The notes under the pieces are model-generated. The model had not been told where the DNA came from. It saw nothing but the letters and a program-made list of their open reading frames with translations, and ran no database searches. Positions 1 to 7,828 of a stretch of 64,000 nucleotides of DNA are shown here, one piece after another. Each line of letters begins with the position of its first letter. The stretch's first letter is position 1. The translations under genes were made by a program, and so were the position numbers. Origin of the DNA: Enterocloster alcoholdehydrogenati (GTDB lineage Bacteria; Bacillota; Clostridia; Lachnospirales; Lachnospiraceae); the NCBI RefSeq assembly GCF_013282095.1, contig NZ_BLTJ01000011.1, positions 62,001 through 126,000 on the forward strand, given 5' to 3'.

Positions 1-483
1 GTCGTATCGCTGGAAGTGCTGAAAACAAAGTACCAAAAACCTTATGAAGAACTGCGGGGGCAAATCTGCAAAGCGGCCACCGAATACACCCGCCATGTAG
101 CTCTATGTGATATTCGTATCCGGCGCAGCCTGTTTGACGAGGCCAAAACCTACATTGATGCAGCAATTCAGCAAACACAGTGCCTGAAAAAGATTTCCGA
201 GGCTGCTTTTCAACGGCAGGATATGGACGAAATTGCAGCCCTGGCCCATACCTTACGAGAGGAAATTGAAAAATCTCTTCACTATTTCTATCTCGATCAC
301 ATGTGCCTGCTCGTTACCCGCGAGTGCATCGACGATCCCAATAAGGTCCCGGAGATTTACAACAAGGCAACTTCTTGTGTTTGGCGCGATGGTGCGTGGC
401 TGTTAATGGAAGATACCGAAACGGCCATTTTACTTTCCGCTCCCATCATCAACGAGCTGCCTCCTGCAGAAGCTGCCGCATAG
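1..483 (+). CDS. Hypothetical protein, 5' end outside window
   Basis: The frame is open from base 1, so the gene probably begins before the window; a GTG at 16 has no ribosome site ahead of it. About 160 residues are visible. The protein is largely helical, with charged stretches early on and the C-terminal end PPAEAAA. It has no signal peptide or membrane segment. I do not recognise the family. It lies upstream of a toxin-antitoxin pair that has its own promoter, so the two are probably not one operon. Confidence 0.6.
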   Translation, partial: VVSLEVLKTKYQKPYEELRGQICKAATEYTRHVALCDIRIRRSLFDEAKTYIDAAIQQTQCLKKISEAAFQRQDMDEIAALAHTLREEIEKSLHYFYLDHMCLLVTRECIDDPNKVPEIYNKATSCVWRDGAWLLMEDTETAILLSAPIINELPPAEAAA

Positions 484-548
484 ATGATACAGCACTCCCT
501 CAAAGACGATTGGTTCCCGTGGCCTTCTTCAATTAAGCATCCTACTCG

Positions 549-585
549 TTGCATTTGCACATGATATGTAGTATAATTGTAGTGC
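549..585 (+). promoter_or_regulatory. Promoter with overlapping palindrome for the toxin-antitoxin operon
   Basis: A TTGCAT -35 box (549-554) and a TATAAT -10 box (572-577) are 17 bp apart. TTGCAC at 555-560 and GTGCAA at 582-587 form inverted arms around the -10 box. This is the usual place for antitoxin-mediated autorepression. An AGGAGG ribosome site follows just before the antitoxin ATG. Confidence 0.7.
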
Positions 586-600
586 AAGGAGGTCGATTAT

Positions 601-852
601 ATGGATACCAATATGACATTTAGAATAGATAGTCAGGTCAAAGCGCAAATGGCCGCCATCTGCGAGCAGCTGGGCATATCCACATCCACCGCATTCAACA
701 TTTTTGCAAATGCCTTTGTCCGCAATAATGGAATGCCGTTTCCCTTAACTCTTAACACACCATCTGCAGAAATTTCAAGGGAGCAGATGTTGGCGGATAC
801 CGATGCGGTTTTAAGTTCTTTCGCTGACGACTATAAGAGGATGGCGGAATGA
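601..852 (+). CDS. RelB/DinJ-family antitoxin
   Basis: This 83-residue protein has the RelB/DinJ ribbon-helix-helix start (MTFRIDSQVKAQMAAICEQ) followed by the helix LGISTSTAFNIFANAFVRN and the conserved GMPFPL turn. Such antitoxins bind DNA as dimers through the N-terminal strand and use a flexible C-terminus to block the toxin. The ATG follows AGGAGGTCGATTAT. The stop overlaps the downstream toxin start (ATGA), so the two are translationally coupled. The usual partner of this family is a RelE/YafQ RNase, but here the neighbour is a Doc-type protein. Confidence 0.85.
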   Translation: MDTNMTFRIDSQVKAQMAAICEQLGISTSTAFNIFANAFVRNNGMPFPLTLNTPSAEISREQMLADTDAVLSSFADDYKRMAE

Positions 853-1238
853 TTTGGGTGACGGTTGAAGATGTTATCGCCGTCCATAGCAGGATCATCA
901 AAGCTTCAGGTGGGTTGGACGGTATTCGGGACCGAAATAGTCTGGAAGCCGCAGTCAATGCTCCGTTGCAAACCTTTGCCGGTTTTGATCTTTTTGAAAC
1001 GGACCTTGCGAAAATAGCCAGAATAGGGTTTGGACTGGCCTCCAATCATGCCTTTCTTGATGGTAACAAACGGATTGGCGCAATGATGACGCAGTTGCTG
1101 CTGAAATGGAACGGCTATGTTCTTGAACTGAAGCCCGGCGAACTTGCGGATATGTTTATCTCTATTGCAAATGGCAGTGCGGGAGAACACGAGCTGCAAG
1201 CATGGATCATTCAGCACCTAAAAGATTTTTCTGATTGA
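849..1238 (+). CDS. doc: Death-on-curing (Doc) family toxin
   Basis: This 129-residue Fic/Doc-fold protein carries HAFLDGNKRIG at residues 67-77, matching the Doc motif HxFx(D/N)(A/G)NKR. His67 would be the catalytic base and Asn73/Lys74/Arg75 would bind nucleotide phosphates. Doc of phage P1 phosphorylates elongation factor Tu and stops translation. The N-terminal GGLDGIRDRNSLEAAV block is typical of the family. Length and motif are intact, so the toxin is probably active. It overlaps the RelB/DinJ-like antitoxin by 4 bp. Confidence 0.88.
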   Translation: MIWVTVEDVIAVHSRIIKASGGLDGIRDRNSLEAAVNAPLQTFAGFDLFETDLAKIARIGFGLASNHAFLDGNKRIGAMMTQLLLKWNGYVLELKPGELADMFISIANGSAGEHELQAWIIQHLKDFSD

Positions 1239-1348
1239 TCTGCCAGTATTGTATCATTGATACTTTCAATGTTGCTCCACAGAAATAAAACTCTACACTT
1301 TTTCTTATTTGACAAATGCCTTGCTATTTGGCAAGGGACACTATCACA

Positions 1349-1397
1349 AAGGGATCGACAAACAGCGTATTTGCTGTTTGCCGGTCCCTTGTTTTTT
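1349..1397 (+). terminator. Rho-independent terminator / attenuator hairpin
   Basis: A long stem runs from AAGGGATCGACAAACAGC to GCTGTTTGCCGGTCCCTT and is followed by GTTTTTT. It ends only a few bases before the ribosome site of the next gene, so it may attenuate that gene as well as end the toxin-antitoxin transcript. Confidence 0.7.
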
Positions 1398-1411
1398 AGG
1401 AGGATTTTTTG

Positions 1412-1849
1412 ATGAAACTAAAACATCCCACGCATGATCCGAAACCCATGGACGCCCTCTCCTACTACCTGCAAGTGCAGCGGGAGTATGCCCTCGCTCG
1501 TGAAGGGTATCTCAGGATTGATGAAGCCGATGATACTTACAATGACTTAAACCGCAAAATAATTGATGCCTACCGTGAACGCTATGGTACCGCCTATTTA
1601 GGCCGTATCAACTACAGTGGGAACCAGAGACAGCGGATTGCTGATGGTACTGAAAGCGTCTTTGAAGCCTATACCGGGCAGCCGCTCTATAACTTTTGCT
1701 GTGATTTCTGTGTATCAGCTCCAGACCGTACACTGGAAGAATTGATTCGGCACTGGAATAATGCGGATATTCCCTTATCTGAAAAGAAAGTTGATACCAT
1801 CATGGAGCGTATTCAGGCATTATGCGGCCAGACTTTCATCTGGTATTAA
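1412..1849 (+). CDS. Hypothetical protein
   Basis: A 145-residue soluble protein. The ATG at 1412 follows AGGAGGATTTTTTG and is preferred to the TTG one codon earlier. It is rich in aromatic and charged residues, with two Cys in a CCDFC cluster near residue 105. I recognise no domain. It is the first gene of a plus-strand run to 6501 in which most genes overlap or nearly abut, suggesting a transcription unit of accessory functions on a mobile element. Confidence 0.7.
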   Translation: MKLKHPTHDPKPMDALSYYLQVQREYALAREGYLRIDEADDTYNDLNRKIIDAYRERYGTAYLGRINYSGNQRQRIADGTESVFEAYTGQPLYNFCCDFCVSAPDRTLEELIRHWNNADIPLSEKKVDTIMERIQALCGQTFIWY

Positions 1850-1867
1850 CAGAAAGGGCGGTAACCG

Positions 1868-2107
1868 ATGAACTATATCGTCTATGGGAAGAAAATTGGA
1901 GACCGCTGTTATGGCGCTATAAATTTGCATGAAGGGAAAGTTGGAGTCGGCCTGGTTTATGCTATGCTGATCCCAGATTGTGACCGCGCCAAGATGTATG
2001 CTGACAAGCTGGCTGAGATGGTGCCCGGTTTTATCTTCCAAGTTCGCGGCGCCGGCACTCGCAAGGTCTACTATGAAAGGGCCGGCAAGCCGGAGGAATC
2101 GGTATGA
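1868..2107 (+). CDS. Small hypothetical protein
   Basis: This 79-residue protein starts MNYIVYGKK and seems to be a small alpha/beta domain, ending in a basic stretch (VRGAGTRKVYYERAG). It has no recognisable motif. It follows the previous gene by 18 bp and overlaps the next by 4 bp (ATGA), so translational coupling is likely. Confidence 0.65.
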   Translation: MNYIVYGKKIGDRCYGAINLHEGKVGVGLVYAMLIPDCDRAKMYADKLAEMVPGFIFQVRGAGTRKVYYERAGKPEESV

Positions 2108-2475
2108 GCGCCGGGGAGCCTTCTTTTCTTCTCTGGCTCCGGGAGGTCGTTCAGCCGCAAGCAGACCCCCGTTCCGGGAATGCCGCGGCGCTGGATGATT
2201 TCTCGCCGGATGGAATGCGGGAATATTGCTATCCCAAGGAGTTTACGGTGTCCGGCGACGCCTATATGTGGTCGGTTTCAATCGCCCACACAAAGGGGCG
2301 GTATCTCTGCACCCACTACGAAATTTGGTTTTTCGGGCCAGCGTTTGGCTCCGGCCAGAGAATCGCCACCGGCAGCCCTACCAAAGCCAAAATACGGCGC
2401 GGTCTAAGAAAAATCTATGATTATTACTACGGAGGAAACTCGAATGAAAACGATCCAGCTCACTTTTCTGTTTGA
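2104..2475 (+). CDS. Hypothetical protein
   Basis: A 123-residue protein of unknown family whose start overlaps the preceding stop as ATGA. Its C-terminal half carries GQRIATGSPTKAKIRRGL, a basic segment that could contact nucleic acid, but this is only a guess. It overlaps the following gene by about 30 bp. A competing frame at 2180-2407 was judged a shadow because it lacks a ribosome site and spacing. Confidence 0.6.
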   Translation: MSAGEPSFLLWLREVVQPQADPRSGNAAALDDFSPDGMREYCYPKEFTVSGDAYMWSVSIAHTKGRYLCTHYEIWFFGPAFGSGQRIATGSPTKAKIRRGLRKIYDYYYGGNSNENDPAHFSV

Positions 2476-3046
2476 AGACACAGGCTTCTGCAAGGATGTG
2501 TTCCAATCTGTAAACCAGCCCTATTACTACTGCAACCGTGATACGGTTGATGGCACATGGTACACTTCTACCCCGGATGATTATCAAAATGATTGCCGCA
2601 TCCGAAAGGATGTTATCATCGAGATCATCTCGGATGGGCAGGTGATCGCTCTGGATGGAAACGGGGACTTCGAGGGAAAAAAGCCATTCATCCCCTTCTA
2701 TACCTTTAGGGAACAACTGGCACAAGCGTTCTTGAATAAACACCCGGGGGTCCACAGTTATGAAGATATGAAACAAAAGCTTCTGTTCCTGCCGGGCGGG
2801 GAGCCTTACTCTGACCCGAGCAGCTGTCAGGATAACTGGATTTTTGCCCTTGATTTTGGGAATGAAACCGAACAGGTTCTGGAATCTGCCGACTGGATGG
2901 GCCGAGAGTATCACATTCTTGCCGTCCAGTACACGCACAAACCCACTGGCTTTGTATTTACAAATTATCGTTTTCGGGCGGCTGTTCTCCCACCGAGGGC
3001 TTCCAGCCATGACCTTTTGCTTTACGATTGGCAGGAAGGCCGCTGA
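2444..3046 (+). CDS. Hypothetical protein
   Basis: A 200-residue protein. ATG 2444 follows GGAGGAAACTCGA and is chosen over an upstream in-frame ATG that lacks a ribosome site. It begins MKTIQLTFLFEDTG and has no signal peptide, membrane segment or known motif. It overlaps the previous gene and is separated by 17 bp from the next, within the same run. Confidence 0.65.
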   Translation: MKTIQLTFLFEDTGFCKDVFQSVNQPYYYCNRDTVDGTWYTSTPDDYQNDCRIRKDVIIEIISDGQVIALDGNGDFEGKKPFIPFYTFREQLAQAFLNKHPGVHSYEDMKQKLLFLPGGEPYSDPSSCQDNWIFALDFGNETEQVLESADWMGREYHILAVQYTHKPTGFVFTNYRFRAAVLPPRASSHDLLLYDWQEGR

Positions 3047-3063
3047 AGGAGGGAGGTTAGTTT

Positions 3064-3336
3064 ATGGGAATGTTGCTCATCCGAGAATTGAATGTCAACG
3101 GCTGCGGCGATTTTGCCGATGTGCTGGTCCAAACTGACCAGCCGGTAACGCCAGAGCAGATGAAAGAGCTGCACCACGATCTGACACGCCTTAACAACGA
3201 ACAGGAGTGCCCAGATACGGATGATGTGGTGGAAGAAGCCGTGAAAAACACTTTAGGCGAGACGGCCCGGTGTATCGGCTATGCCCTTCTGGAATATGGA
3301 GGGGGCGGCCACCCCTGCGATGAAAAATCCCGTTGA
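3064..3336 (+). CDS. Small hypothetical protein
   Basis: A 90-residue acidic protein with ribosome site GGAGGGAGG upstream. The segment PVTPEQMKELHHDLTRLNNE is a probable amphipathic helix. No family recognised. It sits between two uncharacterised genes in the plus-strand run, 56 bp before the next start. Confidence 0.6.
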   Translation: MGMLLIRELNVNGCGDFADVLVQTDQPVTPEQMKELHHDLTRLNNEQECPDTDDVVEEAVKNTLGETARCIGYALLEYGGGGHPCDEKSR

Positions 3337-3392
3337 CTGCCTTTGTCGAAGCATCGGCAAGCATTTACATCAAATCCAAAAGGAGAATCACT

Positions 3393-4526
3393 ATGAATAT
3401 ATTGCATGATAAATCTTCTGTCAAAAGTTTCAGCGCAAAATGGATTGACCGGGGTTATGCCCGGGAAGATGTCCATTCGCTCAGACTCCAATATGTCTAC
3501 ACCCCGGAGCAGCGGGAGGCAAACCGTCAGATTTGCGATGCCGGCCCTGATGAGGCGCACCGCAGGATCAAACAGGCAGCTGAGTCAAAAAACGCTGTGA
3601 TGGCCTCTGTTATGGCGGCCATTGCCAGGGAGTTTATCTGCTATCAGTATGAAGCTGAAGATCCGGCGCCTTACGGAAGTTCCCGTTGGGAACTGTTTTT
3701 CTGGTGCAACGACTTCAGCAATACGCTTCACGGCTATGGATTGTCTGGGCGGGATTACTCCTATTTCACACTGTCCTTCAACTCTGCCCAAACAGTGGAA
3801 CAGCGGGTAGCAGTCTGCGGGCGCGTCCTGCAGTTTTTAGAAACCCGCTTTCATTCAAACCCTAATCTTGAGGTTGCGGTGCAGTACACCACATGGTACG
3901 ACAAAGGAAAGATCAAAGCGGACGCCAAAAAGGTGCAACATCTTCTGGATGGCCGCCAGTACACCTATGGCACCAAGGAAGGCAAATTTGTTGTGGAGAA
4001 TGGTCAGCTTCTCTTCCACCCCAAGTATGCCAAAAAATATAACTACCGTGTGGACGATTCTGATATTCTCGCTATATGCTGGGAACTGGATCTGACACCA
4101 AACATCAGTACAGCTCCGGCCCAAAGGCCAATGCCGGCCATGGGTAGGCAAGGGCCTATTACCTTCCCTTATGAAAAGTACGGCTCCACACATCCCATCC
4201 AGCTAAAGGTATCCGCCTATATGGACGGCAACCTGGCGATTGCCATGCACACATGGGAAAATGGCTATGCGGAGCCCTGGGCCTCTCTGACGGTCAATCT
4301 GGACGGGGAACGGGGGAAAGACTGCGCGTTCATCGATACCAATGGTGACGCCGATTTCCCGGTCTGGCTGATCCGCCACGGATTGGCTATCCCTACCGGG
4401 GCAACGCAGCGCAGTGGTTACTGTGAGTATCCAGAGTACCGCTTCCGGGCAGACCGCCTGCGTGAACTGGACCCGGAGGGGTACGCTGAATATCTATCAT
4501 TGCAGGAAGGGAGGCGCAGCGCATGA
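3393..4526 (+). CDS. Accessory protein with C-terminal DUF4313-like domain
   Basis: A 377-residue protein. ATG 3393 follows AAAAGGAGAATCACT. The N-terminal 250 residues are unrecognised. Residues about 260-365 match the DUF4313 pattern seen on Firmicute mobile elements: a (W/Y)ASLTVNL strand, KDCAFIDTN, WLIRHGLAIPTG, then a Y-x-YPEYRF strand. A second copy of this domain occurs in the gene at 5000-5806. The function of DUF4313 is unknown. The stop overlaps the next start (ATGA). Confidence 0.7.
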   Translation: MNILHDKSSVKSFSAKWIDRGYAREDVHSLRLQYVYTPEQREANRQICDAGPDEAHRRIKQAAESKNAVMASVMAAIAREFICYQYEAEDPAPYGSSRWELFFWCNDFSNTLHGYGLSGRDYSYFTLSFNSAQTVEQRVAVCGRVLQFLETRFHSNPNLEVAVQYTTWYDKGKIKADAKKVQHLLDGRQYTYGTKEGKFVVENGQLLFHPKYAKKYNYRVDDSDILAICWELDLTPNISTAPAQRPMPAMGRQGPITFPYEKYGSTHPIQLKVSAYMDGNLAIAMHTWENGYAEPWASLTVNLDGERGKDCAFIDTNGDADFPVWLIRHGLAIPTGATQRSGYCEYPEYRFRADRLRELDPEGYAEYLSLQEGRRSA

Positions 4527-4846
4527 AATACAAAAAAATCTATGAAGTTCTGGAACAGCGCCGTTCTAGCAGTCCCGACTTCCGCTATTCCGATTATAGC
4601 GGGTGGCGTTCCTACTATCGTTCCTATATGGATCGCCAGCGTCCACTTTGGATTGTAGCCGAAGACCCGTCCGCTGGCAGACGACTCTGGATTACTCAGG
4701 AGCGTTCTCAGTTGAGCATCACGGTAGGACCAATGGATCATGAGAGGCGAAATCACGGCCATGCTCATACCATTTCCTGTAGAAATCAAGCGGATATGTG
4801 TGCCACACTGTACAAGCTCTTTGAAAGCGCGGCGGGTGCCGCCTAA
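4523..4846 (+). CDS. Hypothetical protein with DYSGWR-type domain
   Basis: A 107-residue protein coupled to the previous gene by an ATGA overlap. Its pattern FRYSDYSGWR...PLWIVAEDP...CATLYKLFE recurs as the C-terminal part of the gene at 5000-5806 (FHYTDYSGWR...PLWIEAEDP...LLALFQEE), so the two are homologous. No known domain name or function. The context suggests it works with the DUF4313 domain, since the two are fused in the neighbour. Confidence 0.65.
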   Translation: MKYKKIYEVLEQRRSSSPDFRYSDYSGWRSYYRSYMDRQRPLWIVAEDPSAGRRLWITQERSQLSITVGPMDHERRNHGHAHTISCRNQADMCATLYKLFESAAGAA

Positions 4847-4950
4847 TGTACGAATGACCCGAAATCTTTAAGATTCCAATAGGGCCGTCAAAGGCATCAC
4901 CTCTTCCCCGCTCTCATACTGCGGGGACAGGCGCACAGTTTTATAACCAT

Positions 4951-4982
4951 GACCAGGGGGCTGTCCTTGCAGTCCCCTGGTC
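4951..4982 (+). other. Stem-loop in the leader of the 5000 gene
   Basis: GACCAGGGG (4951-4959) pairs with CCCCTGGTC (4974-4982). No T-tract follows, so it is not a classical terminator. It ends 17 bases before the ATG at 5000 and may modulate translation or stabilise the transcript. Confidence 0.45.
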
Positions 4983-4999
4983 TAGTTCACGGAGAGATT

Positions 5000-5806
5000 A
5001 TGAAACCAATACCATTTAAAATGAAAGGAACCGAATATGCACTAACTGTTAAAATCGCCACCTATCCAGAAGGTAATCTTGCCATCAAACTCTATCAAGA
5101 GAGCTTCGGCCAGCTGGTCTTCTGGGACAGTCTGACCGTCAATCTGGGCGGCTTACGCGCCAAAGATTGCGGCTTTATCAACACCAAAACCACCGGCAAG
5201 CGGTATCATGCCTGGATCAAGCGCAACGGTTTAGGCGAGCGCACCGGGCAAGTACGGCTGGAAGACGGAACAGAATATGTGGAATACATCTTCAACACTC
5301 AAAAACTGAAAAAACTGGATCTGGACGGGTACACCTACTATTCCCGCCGGTTGAACGGCGAGCTTGGCAGACGGTATATGCGGTTGTATATCGCCCTGCG
5401 CCGGCTGGCAAAACACATACCAGGATTTCATTACACCGATTACAGCGGCTGGCGCCGTTTAGAGGGTTCCTCTGATACGCTTCCACTATGGATTGAGGCG
5501 GAAGACCCAGCTCATCACCGGCATTTCACCTTTGAGCATCACGGAATCTCGCTGCGTACCATCATCACCGACTGCGATACCCAGACTGTGAAGAACAGCC
5601 TATATCTCCGCCGTGAGGACATGGCTGCTGAATTGCTGGCATTGTTCCAGGAAGAGCTTCCAGTCTACCAGCCCTGGTCAAAGGAGCGGCACTGGAAAAG
5701 CGACACAAGACATGATCCATCCCTTGCTCAAACATTTCAAGAAACTACCAATATTCGTCAAAAGGCAATGAAAAGAAAAACCGGAAGAAGGAGTAAAAAA
5801 TTATGA
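5000..5806 (+). CDS. DUF4313-like / DYSGWR-domain fusion protein
   Basis: A 268-residue protein. ATG 5000 follows GGAGAGATT. Residues 1-115 are DUF4313-like (SLTVNLGGL, KDCGFINT, WIKRNGLGERTG). Residues about 125-225 match the separate 107-aa protein encoded at 4523. It is therefore a fused version of the domain pair found in the two preceding genes. The last 40 residues are strongly basic (MKRKTGRRSKKL), which may bind nucleic acid. The stop overlaps the next start by 4 bp. Confidence 0.7.
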   Translation: MKPIPFKMKGTEYALTVKIATYPEGNLAIKLYQESFGQLVFWDSLTVNLGGLRAKDCGFINTKTTGKRYHAWIKRNGLGERTGQVRLEDGTEYVEYIFNTQKLKKLDLDGYTYYSRRLNGELGRRYMRLYIALRRLAKHIPGFHYTDYSGWRRLEGSSDTLPLWIEAEDPAHHRHFTFEHHGISLRTIITDCDTQTVKNSLYLRREDMAAELLALFQEELPVYQPWSKERHWKSDTRHDPSLAQTFQETTNIRQKAMKRKTGRRSKKL

Positions 5807-6501
5807 AAATCAAATTATACCCCAAAGAATTACTGGAAGCCGCTTGGAAGCAAGACAAAAAGCTTTATGCTCATGGCGATGCAGCGGCCCCTCCCAAATG
5901 CCTGCGGTGTGGCGCTCCTCTGGCAGCCCACCTGATGGTCAACGCCCTCAGTCGATACGCGGATGTGCAGATCTGTGAAGCCTGCGGCATGGATGAGGCC
6001 CTTCGGGATGCCGCCCATACGCCCCTGCTCCTCGTGGAATGGGATGCCGTCAAGTCTGGACACCTGAAGAAAAAAGCGGAAAAGTCCATCTGTTATCTGG
6101 TGCAGAACTGCACTTTTTCAGAAGTGTTCAAGCACACCTACAAGCCTCCAATGCAGCTCATCGAACGCCCCGTCAGCGAACTTGCTTATTCCCGTTCGGA
6201 TTACGATGGATACCGCTGGTGGACAACCTGGCACAATGAGAGCGGCAAAAAGACGCCGCCAGAGTTGGTAAAAGAAATCGATGAGTTTCAAAATGCCCTA
6301 TTCAAGTTGCCGGCCTTTAAGACGCTGGAGACCATGAAACGCTTCTGCCGATATGCCGAGACTACCAGTGATCCGACTGAATTTAACCTCTATTCTGAAA
6401 CGGCACATTTGTACATCCGGATTCGGCTGATCACTCGGTTTCGGGATTACAACGCCTATATCTACTACTATGATAAGGCTGCCGCTGGAGAAGAGCAATG
6501 A
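5803..6501 (+). CDS. Hypothetical protein with N-terminal zinc ribbon
   Basis: A 232-residue protein starting at the ATGA overlap with the previous gene. CLRCG near residue 33 and CEACG near residue 58 form two CxxC knuckles, a likely structural zinc site. The rest is mixed and aromatic-rich without a recognised domain. It is the last gene of the plus-strand run and is followed by a strong terminator. Confidence 0.65.
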   Translation: MKIKLYPKELLEAAWKQDKKLYAHGDAAAPPKCLRCGAPLAAHLMVNALSRYADVQICEACGMDEALRDAAHTPLLLVEWDAVKSGHLKKKAEKSICYLVQNCTFSEVFKHTYKPPMQLIERPVSELAYSRSDYDGYRWWTTWHNESGKKTPPELVKEIDEFQNALFKLPAFKTLETMKRFCRYAETTSDPTEFNLYSETAHLYIRIRLITRFRDYNAYIYYYDKAAAGEEQ

Positions 6502-6618
6502 AATTACAATAGGTATGGTCAGAGCTCCTTTTCGCAGCAATAAAAAATCGTAGTAGGGTAGGTTTTACCGCAGTGTGGCCCCAACCGCAAAGTTGGGGTC
6601 CATAGGTTATATCGAAAT

Positions 6619-6662
6619 AAGCGCACAGCAGCATCCAACTACTGCTGTGCGCTTGTTTTTTT
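6619..6662 (+). terminator. Rho-independent terminator of the plus-strand accessory run
   Basis: AAGCGCACAGCAG pairs perfectly with CTGCTGTGCGCTT and is followed by GTTTTTTTTCC. It ends transcription of the genes read to 6501. Confidence 0.85.
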
Positions 6663-6693
6663 CCTCTTAGTACATCCTGTTTGAATCCACGGG

Positions 6694-6727
6694 AAAGGCC
6701 CCGAGATCAAAAGGTCTCGGAGCCTTT
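6694..6727 (-). terminator. Terminator of the sigma/HTH operon
   Basis: A stem of AAAGGC plus CCGAGATC pairs with GGTCTCGG plus GCCTTT. It lies just downstream of the minus-strand HTH gene. The run of T residues is short, so efficiency is uncertain. Confidence 0.55.
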
Positions 6728-6736
6728 CTCATAAAT

Positions 6737-6919
6737 TCAAATTCGGAACAGTTTGATGGCTCGCATCAATGTAATGCACTGCTCCTGGTATAGATCCTCA
6801 TCCAGCCGGCCGTCAATTACAGAATATTTGAGCAGTAAGGGCCGATACATATTCAAAATATCGGTAATTGACTCCAGATCACCTTCTTTTGCCTGAAACA
6901 ACAGTTGTTCAAATATCAT
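6737..6919 (-). CDS. Small helix-turn-helix protein, Tn916 ORF8-like
   Basis: A 60-residue protein with the layout of the small HTH/sigma region-2-like proteins next to a sigma factor on Tn916-type elements (FEQLLFQAKEGDLESITDIL...LDEDLYQEQCITLMRAIKLF). ATG 6919 follows GGGGGTGG with good spacing; an upstream in-frame ATG is disfavoured. It overlaps the end of the sigma-like gene by 11 bp, so the two are cotranscribed. The likely role is regulation of conjugation or excision genes. Confidence 0.75.
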   Translation of the reverse strand: MIFEQLLFQAKEGDLESITDILNMYRPLLLKYSVIDGRLDEDLYQEQCITLMRAIKLFRI

Positions 6920-7322
6920 GTTTTTCCACCCCCTCAATACTTTTTCTCAACTTTTGAACAGCACGGTAATAGACTGCGGCTGCGCCTTTATAAGTCAGGC
7001 CCAGTCTTACACCAATCAAGTCAAAAGGGCAGTTGTCCAAAACATGCGACAGGAACACATACCGCTCGCGTTCATTCAACCGCTTGAGTGCATAGAAGAG
7101 CGCATTACTTTCGATCACATCCCATAGAGGAAGGTGCTCTGTAACCTCTTGTTCCAAAGTCTGTCCTGTGGTATAGGTTGTATCGGTCAGTATTTCACTG
7201 TTGCTGTATTGGTTGAGTGTGTTCAGGTAATCGCGCCGTGTGCGTTTTACTGCCTGGATTAAGTAACCTGTAAATCTGATTTGCAGTTCTTCCTCTATTT
7301 GTCCATTATTTCGATACCGCAT
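6909..7322 (-). CDS. Sigma-70 family-like protein of conjugative elements
   Basis: A 137-residue protein. ATG 7322 follows GGAGGACAAGACC. The C-terminal half has a sigma region 4-like HTH (LNERERYVFLSHVLDNCPFDLIGVRLGLTYKGAAAVYYRAVQKLRKSI), and the N-terminus resembles region 2. This matches the small sigma factor (ORF7-like) of Tn916 relatives. A longer in-frame extension to 7706 is rejected because its sequence looks non-coding. The ribosome site lies inside a large inverted repeat (7331-7376), which suggests regulated translation. Confidence 0.78.
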   Translation of the reverse strand: MRYRNNGQIEEELQIRFTGYLIQAVKRTRRDYLNTLNQYSNSEILTDTTYTTGQTLEQEVTEHLPLWDVIESNALFYALKRLNERERYVFLSHVLDNCPFDLIGVRLGLTYKGAAAVYYRAVQKLRKSIEGVEKHDI

Positions 7323-7330
7323 GGTCTTGT

Positions 7331-7376
7331 CCTCCAAATCGTTCAAGAATTTTTGGGAATCTTGAACATTTGGAGG
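7331..7376 (-). promoter_or_regulatory. Inverted repeat sequestering the sigma-gene ribosome site
   Basis: The left arm CCTCCAAATCGTTCAAGA (7331-7348) and right arm TCTTGAACATTTGGAGG (7360-7376) pair almost perfectly around a short loop. On the minus-strand transcript, GGAGG, the ribosome site for the gene starting at 7322, is in the stem. It may be an RNA switch or a protein-binding operator. Confidence 0.65.
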
Positions 7377-7780
7377 GGATCGGCACCGAACTAATGGGCG
7401 TCTTCGTGTTCTATATAAAACAACGCAGCCGACCACACACCACAAAGGTGAGCAATCGGCTGTGTGATACACATAAAGAAGTCCGTCACGACTTCCGACG
7501 CCCGCAGGAGGAGGCTTGTCGCTTGTCTTGTGATGTTCCCGCCCTGTCCTCCGAAAAGGGCGGCAGAAGAACCATATTCGATAGTAAACTGTGTGTCGAA
7601 ATGTAAGCAGATGGGCGACGAACCTTTTTATGTGCATGGTTTTCAAACTTTCCATGCGCATTTGGCTCCTTGCCATCTGAACCGCACTTTGCACACGAAC
7701 CTGCATTGCCCATTAGAGCGGGCAGCAGGTCTGCCAATGATCCAGGTTCAGTAATTTGATTTTTTTGTAGAATTTTGTCG
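7377..7780 (-). other. About 400 bp without a supported gene; hairpin-rich leader
   Basis: No frame here has both a ribosome site and a plausible protein. The open frame 7486-7806 on the minus strand reads as low-quality sequence. Three stems are visible: CAGCCGA/TCGGCTG (7426-7462), GAAGTC/GACTTC (7478-7495) and CCGCCCT/AGGGCGG (7539-7563). This could be a structured untranslated leader of the sigma operon, or the scar of a lost gene. Confidence 0.45.
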
Positions 7781-7828
7781 GGAATTAAAAGAAAAGGCGG
7801 CCTCATTCATTTAAGAATAAGACCGCCT
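7781..7828 (-). terminator. Terminator overlapping the end of a mini-ORF
   Basis: Read on the minus strand, AGGCGG pairs with CCGCCT, with partly paired A/T-rich inner arms, followed by TTTTCTTTTAATT. The stem starts at the stop codon of the 15-codon ORF upstream, the geometry of a leader-peptide attenuator. Confidence 0.7.

Noticed and set aside
7323-7706. N-terminal extension of the sigma-like gene
   Set aside because: The extension contains many Arg/Cys/Trp-rich stretches unlike a protein domain, and a strong ribosome site precedes the internal ATG at 7322.
7486-7806. A 106-codon minus-strand open frame
   Set aside because: No ribosome site or convincing start, it crosses a strong terminator, and the protein lacks recognisable structure. 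Treated as non-coding leader.
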